From the NCBI RefSeq assembly GCF_019801015.1, contig NZ_JAHVJZ010000004.1, positions 186,001 to 250,000 of the forward strand: a stretch of DNA of 64,000 nt, read 5' to 3'. This DNA is from Marinobacter nauticus (GTDB lineage: Bacteria; Pseudomonadota; Gammaproteobacteria; Enterobacterales; Shewanellaceae). Position 1 is the first letter of the stretch. Every line of letters begins with the position of its first letter. A program made the position numbers and the translations under genes. Shown here one piece after another: positions 43,828 to 51,438 of the stretch. The notes under the pieces were generated by a model that had not been told where the DNA came from, did no database searches, and saw nothing but the letters and a program-made list of their open reading frames with translations.

Positions 43828-44502
43828 ATGAAAAAGGCCGTGGCATTGAGCCTAGCCCTGCTGGCGTCCCCCATTTCCTGGGCGGAGAGCCTGACCATTC
43901 CGATGGAGTTTGAATTTGTTGCCCTGGACGGCACCAAGGTACAAACCTCCCTGTTCAGCCATAAGGATGAGCTGGAACTGGCCCCGGGTGAGCGCAAAAT
44001 CGCTCTGCAATACAAAGACCTGGTGCCGGAAAGCGTAGGAGATGGCCATCGCCGTGTTTCCTCCTCACCTTTCGTGATCACCCTGAACGTGGATGAAGGT
44101 GTCGACTACGCGCTGAAAGCCGACCGTCGCATCACCGACATCAAAACGGCCGAAGCCTACGCCAAAGCCCCGAAAGTGGTGATCACCGCCAGCAACGGCA
44201 GCCAGGCTCAGTTCTCACTGCAGCAGACTCAGTCCGATGAATCCACCATCGTCGACAAACTTCTGGGAGAGCAGCCCACCGCACCGAGCGCGGAAGAAGC
44301 GGCGCTGGCCGCCACCGCCAGTGGCAGTGCCGTCGCCGCCTCAAGCAAAGCCAGTGCCCCGGCCGAGGTGAAAGCCACCGAGGTGAAACCGGCTCCCGCT
44401 CAGGGCGATGACCGCGCTGAAGAGATGCTGAAGTACTGGTGGGAGCAGGCCGACGCCGAAACCCGCAAAGCCTTTATGAGCTGGGCCGTACAGCAGCTCT
44501 GA
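43828..44502 (+). CDS. DUF2057 family protein (YccT-like), exported
   Basis: A 224-residue protein with signal peptide MKKAVALSLALLASPISWAE, the DUF2057 core LTIPMEFEFVALDGTKVQTS and LAPGERKIALQYKDLVPESV, an Ala/Ser/Thr-rich middle (about 150-195) and a helical end MLKYWWEQADAETRKAFMSW. Family members are envelope proteins of unknown function in Enterobacteria and Vibrio. The start has an AAGGAG site 7 bases upstream. It likely rides on the dinG-TSUP-priC transcript and is followed by a terminator. Confidence 0.85.
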   Translation: MKKAVALSLALLASPISWAESLTIPMEFEFVALDGTKVQTSLFSHKDELELAPGERKIALQYKDLVPESVGDGHRRVSSSPFVITLNVDEGVDYALKADRRITDIKTAEAYAKAPKVVITASNGSQAQFSLQQTQSDESTIVDKLLGEQPTAPSAEEAALAATASGSAVAASSKASAPAEVKATEVKPAPAQGDDRAEEMLKYWWEQADAETRKAFMSWAVQQL

Positions 44503-44510
44503 TAAGGACA

Positions 44511-44538
44511 GGGCCATCCCCGGGATGGCCCCTTTTTT
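44511..44538 (+). terminator. Terminator abutting the deacetylase start codon
   Basis: Stem GGGCCATCCC/GGGATGGCCC, followed by six T (44533-44538). The ATG of the next gene is the very next base. Confidence 0.85.
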
Positions 44539-45471
44539 ATGCTTCACGCCGTTTACCACCCCATCTACTCGGCACTCCCTCTGCCCGAGCACCACCGCTT
44601 TCCGATCCACAAGTACCGCCTGCTCTATGAGCATCTGCTGCACCAAGCCGTACTGAAACCGGATCGCCTGCATCAACCCCGGCCACTGACCCTGGAAGAA
44701 GTGGCGCAGGTACATTGCCCTGACTACGTCCGCCAGTTTGCCGAAGGGACGCTGGACCCCAAAGCCCAAAGGCGGCTGGGTTTCCCCTGGAGCCCCCCAT
44801 TGGTGGAGCGCACCCTGACCGCCTGCGGCGGCACCCTGCGTACCGCGGAACTGGCGCTGGACCACGGCATCGCCTGCCACCTGTCCGGCGGCTATCATCA
44901 CGCCCACCGGGAGTTTGGCAGCGGCTTTTGCGTCTTTAATGATCTGGTGCTCGCCGCGCACCTGCTGTTGGCCCAGGAGCGGGTCCACCGGGTGCTGATC
45001 CTCGATTGCGATGTGCATCAGGGGGATGGCACCGCCCGTTTGTGTCAGGGCCACCCGGACATCATCACCTGTTCGCTCCATTGCGAGCGCAACTTCCCCG
45101 CACGCAAAGCCCAGTCCCATGTGGACATCCCTCTGGACAATGGCGTGGATGACCAGGCCTACCTGACCACGCTGACGGAACTGCTGCCCTGGTTGCTGAA
45201 TCTGTATCAGCCGGACCTCGTGCTCTACGACGCCGGTGTGGATGTCCATCGGGATGACGCTCTGGGTTACCTGTGTTTGAGTGACCAGGGCCTCTATCAA
45301 CGGGACCGGGCGGTCTTCGCTGCCGCTCTGGAGCGCGGCATTCCGGTGGCAGCCGTCATCGGTGGCGGGTATGCTAAAAACCACGCGGACCTGGTGCCGC
45401 GTCATCAACAACTGTTTGTTGCCGCCTCGGATCTGCTCAAGGAGCGTCGCCATGGAACTGGACATCCGTAA
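44539..45471 (+). CDS. Histone deacetylase superfamily protein
   Basis: A 310-residue member of the arginase/deacetylase fold with zinc-binding motifs: LDCDVHQGDG (Asp158 and His160) and YDAGVDVHRDD (Asp235), the His pair GGYHHAHREFGSGFCVFND (about 118-136), and GGGYAKN near the end. Bacterial members remove acetyl groups from small amines, polyamines or proteins. The N-terminus LHAVYHPIYSALPLPEHHRF aligns with the family, yet the start codon directly follows a terminator T-run with no good ribosome site, so expression may be low. The ComFB-like gene overlaps its end by 20 bp. Substrate unknown. Confidence 0.87.
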   Translation: MLHAVYHPIYSALPLPEHHRFPIHKYRLLYEHLLHQAVLKPDRLHQPRPLTLEEVAQVHCPDYVRQFAEGTLDPKAQRRLGFPWSPPLVERTLTACGGTLRTAELALDHGIACHLSGGYHHAHREFGSGFCVFNDLVLAAHLLLAQERVHRVLILDCDVHQGDGTARLCQGHPDIITCSLHCERNFPARKAQSHVDIPLDNGVDDQAYLTTLTELLPWLLNLYQPDLVLYDAGVDVHRDDALGYLCLSDQGLYQRDRAVFAAALERGIPVAAVIGGGYAKNHADLVPRHQQLFVAASDLLKERRHGTGHP

Positions 45472-45715
45472 CTACAACGAAACCCTGATCCGCCAGGCCA
45501 TTCTGGACAAAGGCCTGCATCTGGAACTGAACGAAGATCAGTTGACCGACCTCACCTGTCTGGCGCTGAACCAGTTGCCGGCCCGCTACATCCGCTTCAC
45601 CGTTGATATGGCCGGTTACACCTCCAGCAGCGAGCAGCGGGCCATGGTGGAAGACGCGCAGGAAGCACTGGAAACCGCCCTGAGTCACCTCAAGCTGCAT
45701 CCCCGGGTGGATTAA
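45452..45715 (+). CDS. ComFB-like protein (late competence development family)
   Basis: An 87-residue protein with the ComFB pattern: IRNYNETLIRQAILDKGLHL, then LTDLTCLALNQLPARYIRFT (about 30-49). The family was named from Bacillus late competence, but members are widespread and in cyanobacteria bind cyclic dinucleotides. It starts within the last codons of the deacetylase gene, with AAGGAG before it, so it is probably co-translated. Function unknown here. The chosen start fits the ribosome site; longer frames upstream merge into the other gene. Confidence 0.75.
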   Translation: MELDIRNYNETLIRQAILDKGLHLELNEDQLTDLTCLALNQLPARYIRFTVDMAGYTSSSEQRAMVEDAQEALETALSHLKLHPRVD

Positions 45716-45775
45716 TCTCTTGGCGCGCGCGCCGCGGATCAGTAGTCTTATGGGCCCCGAACCGGAGACCCACTG

Positions 45776-46456
45776 ATGCCTCGCCCGCTTTCCCTTCTGA
45801 TCGTACTGCTGCCCGCGTTTTCGCTGTGGGCCAAACCGGTTCCGTTTGAAGCCCGCTACCAGGCCTACACCACTGGCCTGCCCTGCGGTAAAGGCACGCT
45901 GACGCTGACGGAGTCCGAGCCGGGGCAATACCAGTATCATGCCAAGGGCAAAATCTGCGTCATTGGCCAGCATATCGATCACCAGAGCGCGTTTGCCCAA
46001 ACCACCCAAGGACCGCAGCCGGGCGCCTATGAAACCGAGTTTGATGGCTGGTTTCGCGACCGGTTGTTGGCTGGCACCCCGCAAGCCAATGGCCGCTATA
46101 CCGTCACCCTCAATGGCAAAACCCTGCCGGACAGCGAAGACTTTCCCCGCGCCCAATGGGAGCCGGCGCTGATGTTGCGCCAATTGGCCCAGGCCCGGGA
46201 CGATGTGCAACTCTCCTACACCTGGGGGGACGAGACGCGGGATTACCTGTTCCAGTACCAGGGTGAAGAAACCCTGAAAACCCCACTGGGCCCGTTGAAG
46301 ACCCACAAATTTGTGCAGGACCACCCCAACGAATCTCGGGTCGCCACCTTCTGGTTTGCCCCGGAACTGGACGGCCTGCTGGTCCAGTTAGAGGCCACCC
46401 GGTTGGGGGTGCACTGGCTGACCGTCAAACTGAAGCGTTACCACAAACAGGGTTGA
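45776..46456 (+). CDS. DUF3108 family exported protein
   Basis: A 226-residue protein with signal peptide MPRPLSLLIVLLPAFSLWAK and a beta-rich DUF3108 domain: FEARYQAYTTGLPCGKGTLT, YHAKGKICVIGQHIDHQSAF, YRYLFQYQGEETL-like and FWFAPELDGLLVQLEATRLG. DUF3108 proteins occur in the periplasm and show outer-membrane-like beta patterns; some act with lipoproteins. The start has a GGAG site. Downstream 56 bp leads to DUF2919. No partner is evident. Confidence 0.8.
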   Translation: MPRPLSLLIVLLPAFSLWAKPVPFEARYQAYTTGLPCGKGTLTLTESEPGQYQYHAKGKICVIGQHIDHQSAFAQTTQGPQPGAYETEFDGWFRDRLLAGTPQANGRYTVTLNGKTLPDSEDFPRAQWEPALMLRQLAQARDDVQLSYTWGDETRDYLFQYQGEETLKTPLGPLKTHKFVQDHPNESRVATFWFAPELDGLLVQLEATRLGVHWLTVKLKRYHKQG

Positions 46457-46512
46457 AAACGCGGCACTCGCGCCCCATCTGATCCTCAAGACCTTTCGAC
46501 TCGAGGCCGCTG

Positions 46513-46983
46513 ATGGGCCACTACACCTTTGACGACTTTGACCAGCACGGGCAACTCCGGCCCGGCTTCTGGCTGTTGCTGGTTCTGTTGTTCTGCGCCA
46601 AAACCTGGTTGCTGTTTGTGCTCAGCGCTGCCAGTCGCCAGAACGGCGCTGATCTGATGGCTCTGTTCTATCCTGACCGCCAGGGCTTTTACTTTGGGCT
46701 GATACTGGGTCTGCCGGCGCTGGCGTTGCTGTGGGCGCAGGGGCAGCGCCACAAAGGGGGCTTCAACTCCCGTCTCTGGCAATGGGGACGGCCGCTATTG
46801 ATGTTCAGCTGGGCCGCGCATCTGGTGCTTCAGCTTAACGCGGTCTACCTCAGCCACGGACAGTTTCACTGGGCCCCGGCGCTGGTGTTGATGCTGAGCT
46901 TCTGGGCCGGGCTGTATCTGTTCAAAAGCCAGCACTGCAAAGCGGTGTTTGAGTCCACCGGAGCTCAGCCCGAACAGCCATAA
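46513..46983 (+). CDS. DUF2919 family membrane protein (YfeZ-like)
   Basis: A 156-residue inner-membrane protein. The N-terminal signature HYTFDDFDQHGQLRPGFWLL precedes four likely helices (about 20-38, 59-76, 90-112, 118-136), with a polar tail. This is the DUF2919 pattern (E. coli YfeZ). Function unknown in all members I know of. It lies after DUF3108 on the same strand and is followed by a strong bidirectional terminator. Confidence 0.82.
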   Translation: MGHYTFDDFDQHGQLRPGFWLLLVLLFCAKTWLLFVLSAASRQNGADLMALFYPDRQGFYFGLILGLPALALLWAQGQRHKGGFNSRLWQWGRPLLMFSWAAHLVLQLNAVYLSHGQFHWAPALVLMLSFWAGLYLFKSQHCKAVFESTGAQPEQP

Positions 46984-47011
46984 AAAAACGCCCCGTTGGG
47001 GGCGTTTTTTT
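46982..47011. terminator. Bidirectional terminator between DUF2919 and the amidotransferase gene
   Basis: Stem CGCCCC/GGGGCG with flanking A7 and T7 runs, used by both convergent genes. Confidence 0.93.
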
Positions 47012-47028
47012 ATGGCTATGATGTCTGC

Positions 47029-47742
47029 TCACTTCCCGGGGCTCAGGAAGTTGAGGATCCACGCCAGGAACAGGTCGGAATCCACCGGGTGCTCAAAGCC
47101 AGCGATGGCCTGATCGTATACCCGCTCACCAATCTGCTCACGGCGCTTCTCCGCCAGTGCCCGGTTGTACCCCACCAGAAACTCTGGGTGCCCCTGCACA
47201 GTAAATACCCGTTCATCGATGGCAAAGCTGTAATGGGGGCAGAAATCGCTGCTGGCCAGCAACACCGCATCCGGCGGCATGACCATCACCTGATCCTGAT
47301 GGGAGGAGAGCAGCCGCAGAGTGCTTCCTGCGCCGCTCATCCAGGGGGCCTGCCTCACCACGTTGGTGTCATAGGGCCCCATGCCCCAGCCCTGCTCGGA
47401 CTTACGAACCTCGCCACCCAGTGCCTGAGCAAGAAGCTGATGGCCGAAGCAGATCCCCGCCACCGGTTTCTGCGCGATAAACGCCAGCTGGGCCCACTCC
47501 GACAAACGCTGGATCCAGGGTGCCGCATCATAGGCACTGTGGCGACTGCCAGAGATCACCCAGCCGTCGCACTCTTCCACACTGGGCAGACTGTCCGACT
47601 GAGCGTCGTAGATGCGACAGCGGGTACCGGGGCGCACCCGGTTAAAGCCCGCTTCAAACATGTCACCGTACTGGCCATAATCCACCGCCAGTGCCGGGTC
47701 CACCTTGTCGCAATCCAGGATCCCTATCACCATCTCTTTCAT
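47029..47742 (-). CDS. Type 1 glutamine amidotransferase
   Basis: A 237-residue class I glutamine amidotransferase. The nucleophile elbow GICFGHQLLAQALGG holds Cys98, and VQGHPEF holds His185 and Glu187, completing the catalytic triad. Such stand-alone domains resemble the GMP-synthase glutaminase and gamma-glutamyl hydrolases; without a synthase partner, hydrolysis of a gamma-glutamyl compound is possible. It starts two bases after the mmsA stop on the same strand, so it belongs to the beta-alanine operon. A PuuD-like role on gamma-glutamyl-GABA is a tempting but unproven link with the polyamine genes around it. Confidence 0.85.
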   Translation of the reverse strand: MKEMVIGILDCDKVDPALAVDYGQYGDMFEAGFNRVRPGTRCRIYDAQSDSLPSVEECDGWVISGSRHSAYDAAPWIQRLSEWAQLAFIAQKPVAGICFGHQLLAQALGGEVRKSEQGWGMGPYDTNVVRQAPWMSGAGSTLRLLSSHQDQVMVMPPDAVLLASSDFCPHYSFAIDERVFTVQGHPEFLVGYNRALAEKRREQIGERVYDQAIAGFEHPVDSDLFLAWILNFLSPGK

Positions 47743-47744
47743 CC

Positions 47745-49247
47745 TTACTTCATGGTGGGCATCACAAACTCTGCCCCTTCCGTCTTGGGCCAGCGGGCGG
47801 TGATGGTCTTCATTTTGGTGTAGAAGCGCACTCCGTCCGGGCCATGCATGTTAAGCGGACCAAACACCGAGCGTTTCCAGCCGCCGAAGCTGTGGAAGGC
47901 CATCGGTACCGGGATCGGCACGTTGACGCCCACCATACCGGCCTGAACCCGGTGCCCAAAGTCACGCGCCACTTCACCACTCTGAGTAAAGATGGCAGTA
48001 CCATTACCATACTCATGCTCGTTGATGAGCTTCAAGCCGGTTTCGTAATCGGGCACACGGACCACCGCCAACACCGGGCCGAAAATCTCTTCACGGTAGA
48101 TCCGCATTTCAGGCGTGACCCGGTCAAACAGCGTGCCACCCAGGAAGTAGCCCGGGCCTTGTCCCACCAGGTTACGGCCGTCCACCACCAGCTCCGCACC
48201 GGCGGCTTCACCACTGTCGATGTAACCGACAATGTTGTCGCGGTGGACCTGGCTGATCACCGGGCCCATTTCGTTTTCCGGACCCTTGCCTTCCAGGGCC
48301 GCCAGCCCAGGCCCTACGCGCAACCCTTCCACTTTGGGTTTCAGCTCAGCAATCAGACGGTCTGCGGCTTCATCGCCCACCACCACCGCTACTGAGATCG
48401 CCATACAGCGTTCGCCAGCGGCACCATAGGCGGCCCCCATCAGTGCCCCGGTGACGCCATCCAGATCCGCGTCGGGCATCACCAGCATGTGGTTTTTGGC
48501 GCCACCCAAAGCCTGAGCCCGCTTACCGTGGGCAGACGCCGTGCTGTAGATGTACTCGGCAATGGGGGTGGAGCCGACAAAGCTGACCGCCGCCACATCC
48601 TCATGGGTGATCAGCGCGTCTACCGCCTCTTTATCACCCTGTACCACATTGAACACACCATCGGGCAAGCCCGCCTCTTTCAGCAGCTCCGCCATGCGCA
48701 CCGCCAGACTGGGGTCTTTCTCAGACGGCTTGAGGATAAAGCTGTTGCCGCACGCCAGTGCGATCGGGAACATCCACAACGCCACCATGGCCGGAAAGTT
48801 AAAGGGGGTGATACCGGCACACACGCCCACCGGCTGCATCACCGAGAAGCTGTCTACCGCCGTTCCCAGGTTCTGGCTGTGCTCACCCTTGATCAGGTGC
48901 GGAATCCCGCAGGCAAACTCCACCACCTCCAGGCCGCGCACCAGTTCGCCGTGAGCGTCGGAGTAGATTTTGCCGTGCTCTGTGGTGATCAGCGCCGCCA
49001 GCTCATCCTTATGCTGCTCCATCAGCGCTTTAAAGCGGAACATCACCCGGGCACGGTTCAGCGGGGTAACCGCTGCCCATTTGCTCTGCGCCGCTTTGGC
49101 CAGCGCCACCACCTCACTCACTTCGGCGGCACTGGAGAGCCCCACCTCGGCAATGGCTTCCCCGGTCGCCGGGTTATGAACGGTGGCAAAACGCCCACTG
49201 TTGCTGGCTGCGGGATTGCCCGCGATAAAGTTGTCGATCCTTTGCAC
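47745..49247 (-). CDS. mmsA: CoA-acylating methylmalonate/malonate-semialdehyde dehydrogenase
   Basis: A 500-residue aldehyde dehydrogenase that turns malonate or methylmalonate semialdehyde plus CoA into acetyl- or propionyl-CoA. Start at GTG (49247), which has a perfect AGGAG site seven bases upstream and gives the conserved N-terminus VQRIDNFIAGNPAASN; an ATG farther up overlaps the aminotransferase gene. Features: NPATGEAIAEV, FNFPAMVALWMFPIALACGN, FILKPSEKDPSLA, VSFVGSTPIAEYIY, and catalytic Cys281 in GAAGERCMA. The CoA-specific form is shown by the MmsA-type GERCMA loop. With the aminotransferase upstream, it completes beta-alanine degradation. Confidence 0.94.
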   Translation of the reverse strand: MQRIDNFIAGNPAASNSGRFATVHNPATGEAIAEVGLSSAAEVSEVVALAKAAQSKWAAVTPLNRARVMFRFKALMEQHKDELAALITTEHGKIYSDAHGELVRGLEVVEFACGIPHLIKGEHSQNLGTAVDSFSVMQPVGVCAGITPFNFPAMVALWMFPIALACGNSFILKPSEKDPSLAVRMAELLKEAGLPDGVFNVVQGDKEAVDALITHEDVAAVSFVGSTPIAEYIYSTASAHGKRAQALGGAKNHMLVMPDADLDGVTGALMGAAYGAAGERCMAISVAVVVGDEAADRLIAELKPKVEGLRVGPGLAALEGKGPENEMGPVISQVHRDNIVGYIDSGEAAGAELVVDGRNLVGQGPGYFLGGTLFDRVTPEMRIYREEIFGPVLAVVRVPDYETGLKLINEHEYGNGTAIFTQSGEVARDFGHRVQAGMVGVNVPIPVPMAFHSFGGWKRSVFGPLNMHGPDGVRFYTKMKTITARWPKTEGAEFVMPTMK

Positions 49248-49260
49248 GCTGATGCTCCTG

Positions 49261-50598
49261 TTACTGGGTGGCATTGATGGCGTCGGCCACAATGCGGATA
49301 AGCTGGTCAATCTGTTCGCGCTCAATGATGAGCGGCGGAGAGAGCGCAATCACATCGCCGGTCACCCGGATCAATGCGCCCATTTCAAAGGCTTTGGTGA
49401 ACACGTCAAAGGCACGAGCCCCCGGCGCGCCATCCCGGGAGCGCAGCTCAATGGCGCCCACCAGGCCGTAGTTACGGATGTCGATAACCGGATCCAGTGC
49501 TTTCAGGCTGTGAAGGGACTCTTCCCAATAGCCGGCCAGATCCTTGGCACGGGTCAGCAACCCTTCGGACTGGTACACATCCAGGGTCGCCAGCCCTGCG
49601 GCCGCTGCCACAGGGTGGCCGGAATAGGTGTAGCCGTGGAACAGCTCGATGGCAGCGCCGCCGGACTCCATAAACTGGTCGTAGATGGCGTTCTGAACGA
49701 ACACCGCGCCCATGGGAATGGCCCCGTTGGTCAGTCCCTTGGCGGAAGTGAGGATGTCCGGAGTGACGTCAAACTCCTGCGCCGCAAACGGGCTGCCAAG
49801 ACGGCCGAATCCGGTGATCACCTCATCAAAAATCAGCAGGATGCCGTGACGGGTACAGATCTCCCGCAGGCGCTTGAGGTAGCCTTTCGGCGGCAGAATC
49901 ACGCCAGCGCTGCCCGCCATTGGCTCGACGATAACGGCCGCAATGGTGTCAGCACCGTGCAGCGCCACCAGCTCTTCCAGACGATCCGCCAGGCTCATGT
50001 CCGGCTCCGGCAGGCCTCGGGTGAAGGCATTACGCTCAATGTTCAGCGTATGCGGCAGGTGGTCGACACCGGTCAGCAGCGGGCCGAAGCCTTTGCGGTT
50101 ATTGCCCAGGCCACCTACGGAGATGCCGCCAAAGCCGACACCGTGATAGCCCTTCTCCCGGCCGATAAAGCGGGTGCGCTGACCTTCACCACGCATACGG
50201 TGGTACTGCAACGCGATTTTCAGGGCGGTGTCGGCGGATTCGGAGCCGGAGTTGGTAAAGAAGACGTGGTCCAGCCCATCCGGGGTGAGCTCCGTCAGTC
50301 TGCGGGCAAACTCAAACGGCAGGGGGTGGCCCATCTGGAAGGTGGGGGCAAAGTCCAGCTCTTCAATCTGATGCTGAACCGCTTCGGTGATCTGTCGACG
50401 CCCATGACCGGCATTACAGCACCACAGGCCCGCGGTGCCGTCCAGAATCGGGCGGTCATCGACACTTTGGTAGTACATCCCCTTGGCTGACTTCAGCAAA
50501 CGGGGGCTGGCCTTAAACTGCTTGTTGGCGGTAAAAGGCATCCAAAACGGGGCCAGCGCGCCCGCATCGGTTCCCTTGTGATGAGTGTCCTGCGCCAT
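49261..50598 (-). CDS. oapT: Beta-alanine--pyruvate aminotransferase (omega-amino acid)
   Basis: A 445-residue class III PLP transaminase, starting at MAQDTHHKGTDAGALAPF (50598) with AGGAGG. The N-terminal FWMPFTANKQFKASPRLL is the hallmark of beta-alanine:pyruvate transaminases. Other motifs: FTNSGSESADTALK, YHGVGFGGISVGGLGNNRKG, IFDEVITGFGRLG (Asp259), and PLP-lysine Lys287 in TSAKGLTNGAIPMG. The mmsA gene follows after 13 bp, so the pair converts beta-alanine through malonate semialdehyde to acetyl-CoA. Beta-alanine may come from spermidine breakdown or uracil. Putrescine or GABA as an extra substrate cannot be ruled out. Confidence 0.91.
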   Translation of the reverse strand: MAQDTHHKGTDAGALAPFWMPFTANKQFKASPRLLKSAKGMYYQSVDDRPILDGTAGLWCCNAGHGRRQITEAVQHQIEELDFAPTFQMGHPLPFEFARRLTELTPDGLDHVFFTNSGSESADTALKIALQYHRMRGEGQRTRFIGREKGYHGVGFGGISVGGLGNNRKGFGPLLTGVDHLPHTLNIERNAFTRGLPEPDMSLADRLEELVALHGADTIAAVIVEPMAGSAGVILPPKGYLKRLREICTRHGILLIFDEVITGFGRLGSPFAAQEFDVTPDILTSAKGLTNGAIPMGAVFVQNAIYDQFMESGGAAIELFHGYTYSGHPVAAAAGLATLDVYQSEGLLTRAKDLAGYWEESLHSLKALDPVIDIRNYGLVGAIELRSRDGAPGARAFDVFTKAFEMGALIRVTGDVIALSPPLIIEREQIDQLIRIVADAINATQ

Positions 50599-50640
50599 GG
50601 CTCCTCCTGAGACGTTTAACTTACTGACATTGGTTAGCAA

Positions 50641-50756
50641 AATACTAAACACCTGTGGCCAATAAAAAGACGCATCCTGCGTCCTGGCCTGAGCGGTTTT
50701 CATCGTGAGCCGCTCGTTATATGATACTTAACAATTCGCAGGATAATACTAAACAC
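50641..50756. promoter_or_regulatory. Repeated AATACTAAACAC operator-like motif in the divergent promoter
   Basis: AATACTAAACAC occurs twice (50641-50652 and 50745-50756), with a weaker copy GATACTTAACAA at 50723-50734. The motif shares its TAAACA core with a palindrome upstream of puuC, so it is a candidate binding site of the XRE-cupin regulator. Confidence 0.6.
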
Positions 50757-50803
50757 TTTCGTCTGCCAAGGGCGAAATTTAATCAAGAGGCAATACACTG
50801 ACG

Positions 50804-51346
50804 ATGGACATCGGAAATCGGTTACGGCAATTGCGCACCCAGGCCGGCCTGTCCCAGCGCGAGCTGGCAAAACGCACCGGCGTGACAAACGGGTTCATCT
50901 CCCAGGTGGAGAAGAACAGCGTCAGTCCCTCGGTGGCTTCGCTGAAAAAGATTCTGGAAGGCATTCCGATCTCCCTCACGAACTTCTTCGATAACGAAGA
51001 GCGACAGCCCACTCAGGTGGTGTTTCGTGCCAGTGAGATGCCCAACATCGGCTCCGGCCCCATTCAGTATCGACTGATTGGCCACAGCGTCCGCGACCGC
51101 GCCATTGGCATGCTGCATGAAACCATGCCCGCGGGCAGCGACACCGGTGAAGAGATGCTGACCCACGATGGCGAAGAGTGTGGCGTGGTGCTTTCTGGTC
51201 AGCTTGAGCTGACGGTTGGCGAGGAAGTCAGCTTGTTGGAGCCCGGTGACGGTTACTACTTTTCCAGTCAGCGCCCCCACCGTTTTCGCGTTGTCGGCGA
51301 CGATCCTGTGGTGCTGGTTTCCGCCAACACCCCCGCCACCTTCTGA
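50804..51346 (+). CDS. XRE-cupin transcriptional regulator (PuuR/SgdR-like)
   Basis: A 180-residue regulator. N-terminal HTH (residues 3-58): IGNRLRQLRTQAGLSQRELA, TNGFISQVEKNSVSPSVASL, LKKILEGIPI; C-terminal cupin (about 105-175) with GEEMLTHDGEECGVVLSG and EVSLLEPGDGYYFSSQRPHR. PuuR in E. coli represses putrescine catabolism genes and is released by putrescine; the Pseudomonas homologues serve similar amine pathways. It is divergent from the beta-alanine operon and precedes puuC. Likely controls both through the TAAACA motifs. Ligand not visible. Confidence 0.88.
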   Translation: MDIGNRLRQLRTQAGLSQRELAKRTGVTNGFISQVEKNSVSPSVASLKKILEGIPISLTNFFDNEERQPTQVVFRASEMPNIGSGPIQYRLIGHSVRDRAIGMLHETMPAGSDTGEEMLTHDGEECGVVLSGQLELTVGEEVSLLEPGDGYYFSSQRPHRFRVVGDDPVVLVSANTPATF

Positions 51347-51382
51347 CCGCCGTTTATTTTATTATTCATATCCGTTGATTAG

Positions 51383-51417
51383 GGGCTCGATGTTTAATAT
51401 GTTTAAACATTGAGCCC
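51383..51417. promoter_or_regulatory. Large inverted repeat upstream of puuC
   Basis: Fifteen-base arms (51383-51397 and 51403-51417) match with one mismatch around a five-base spacer, with an inner perfect palindrome ATGTTTAAACAT (51399-51410). No T-run follows, so an operator is more likely than a terminator. Confidence 0.7.
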
Positions 51418-51438
51418 TCAGGCATGGAGCCCCTAACA

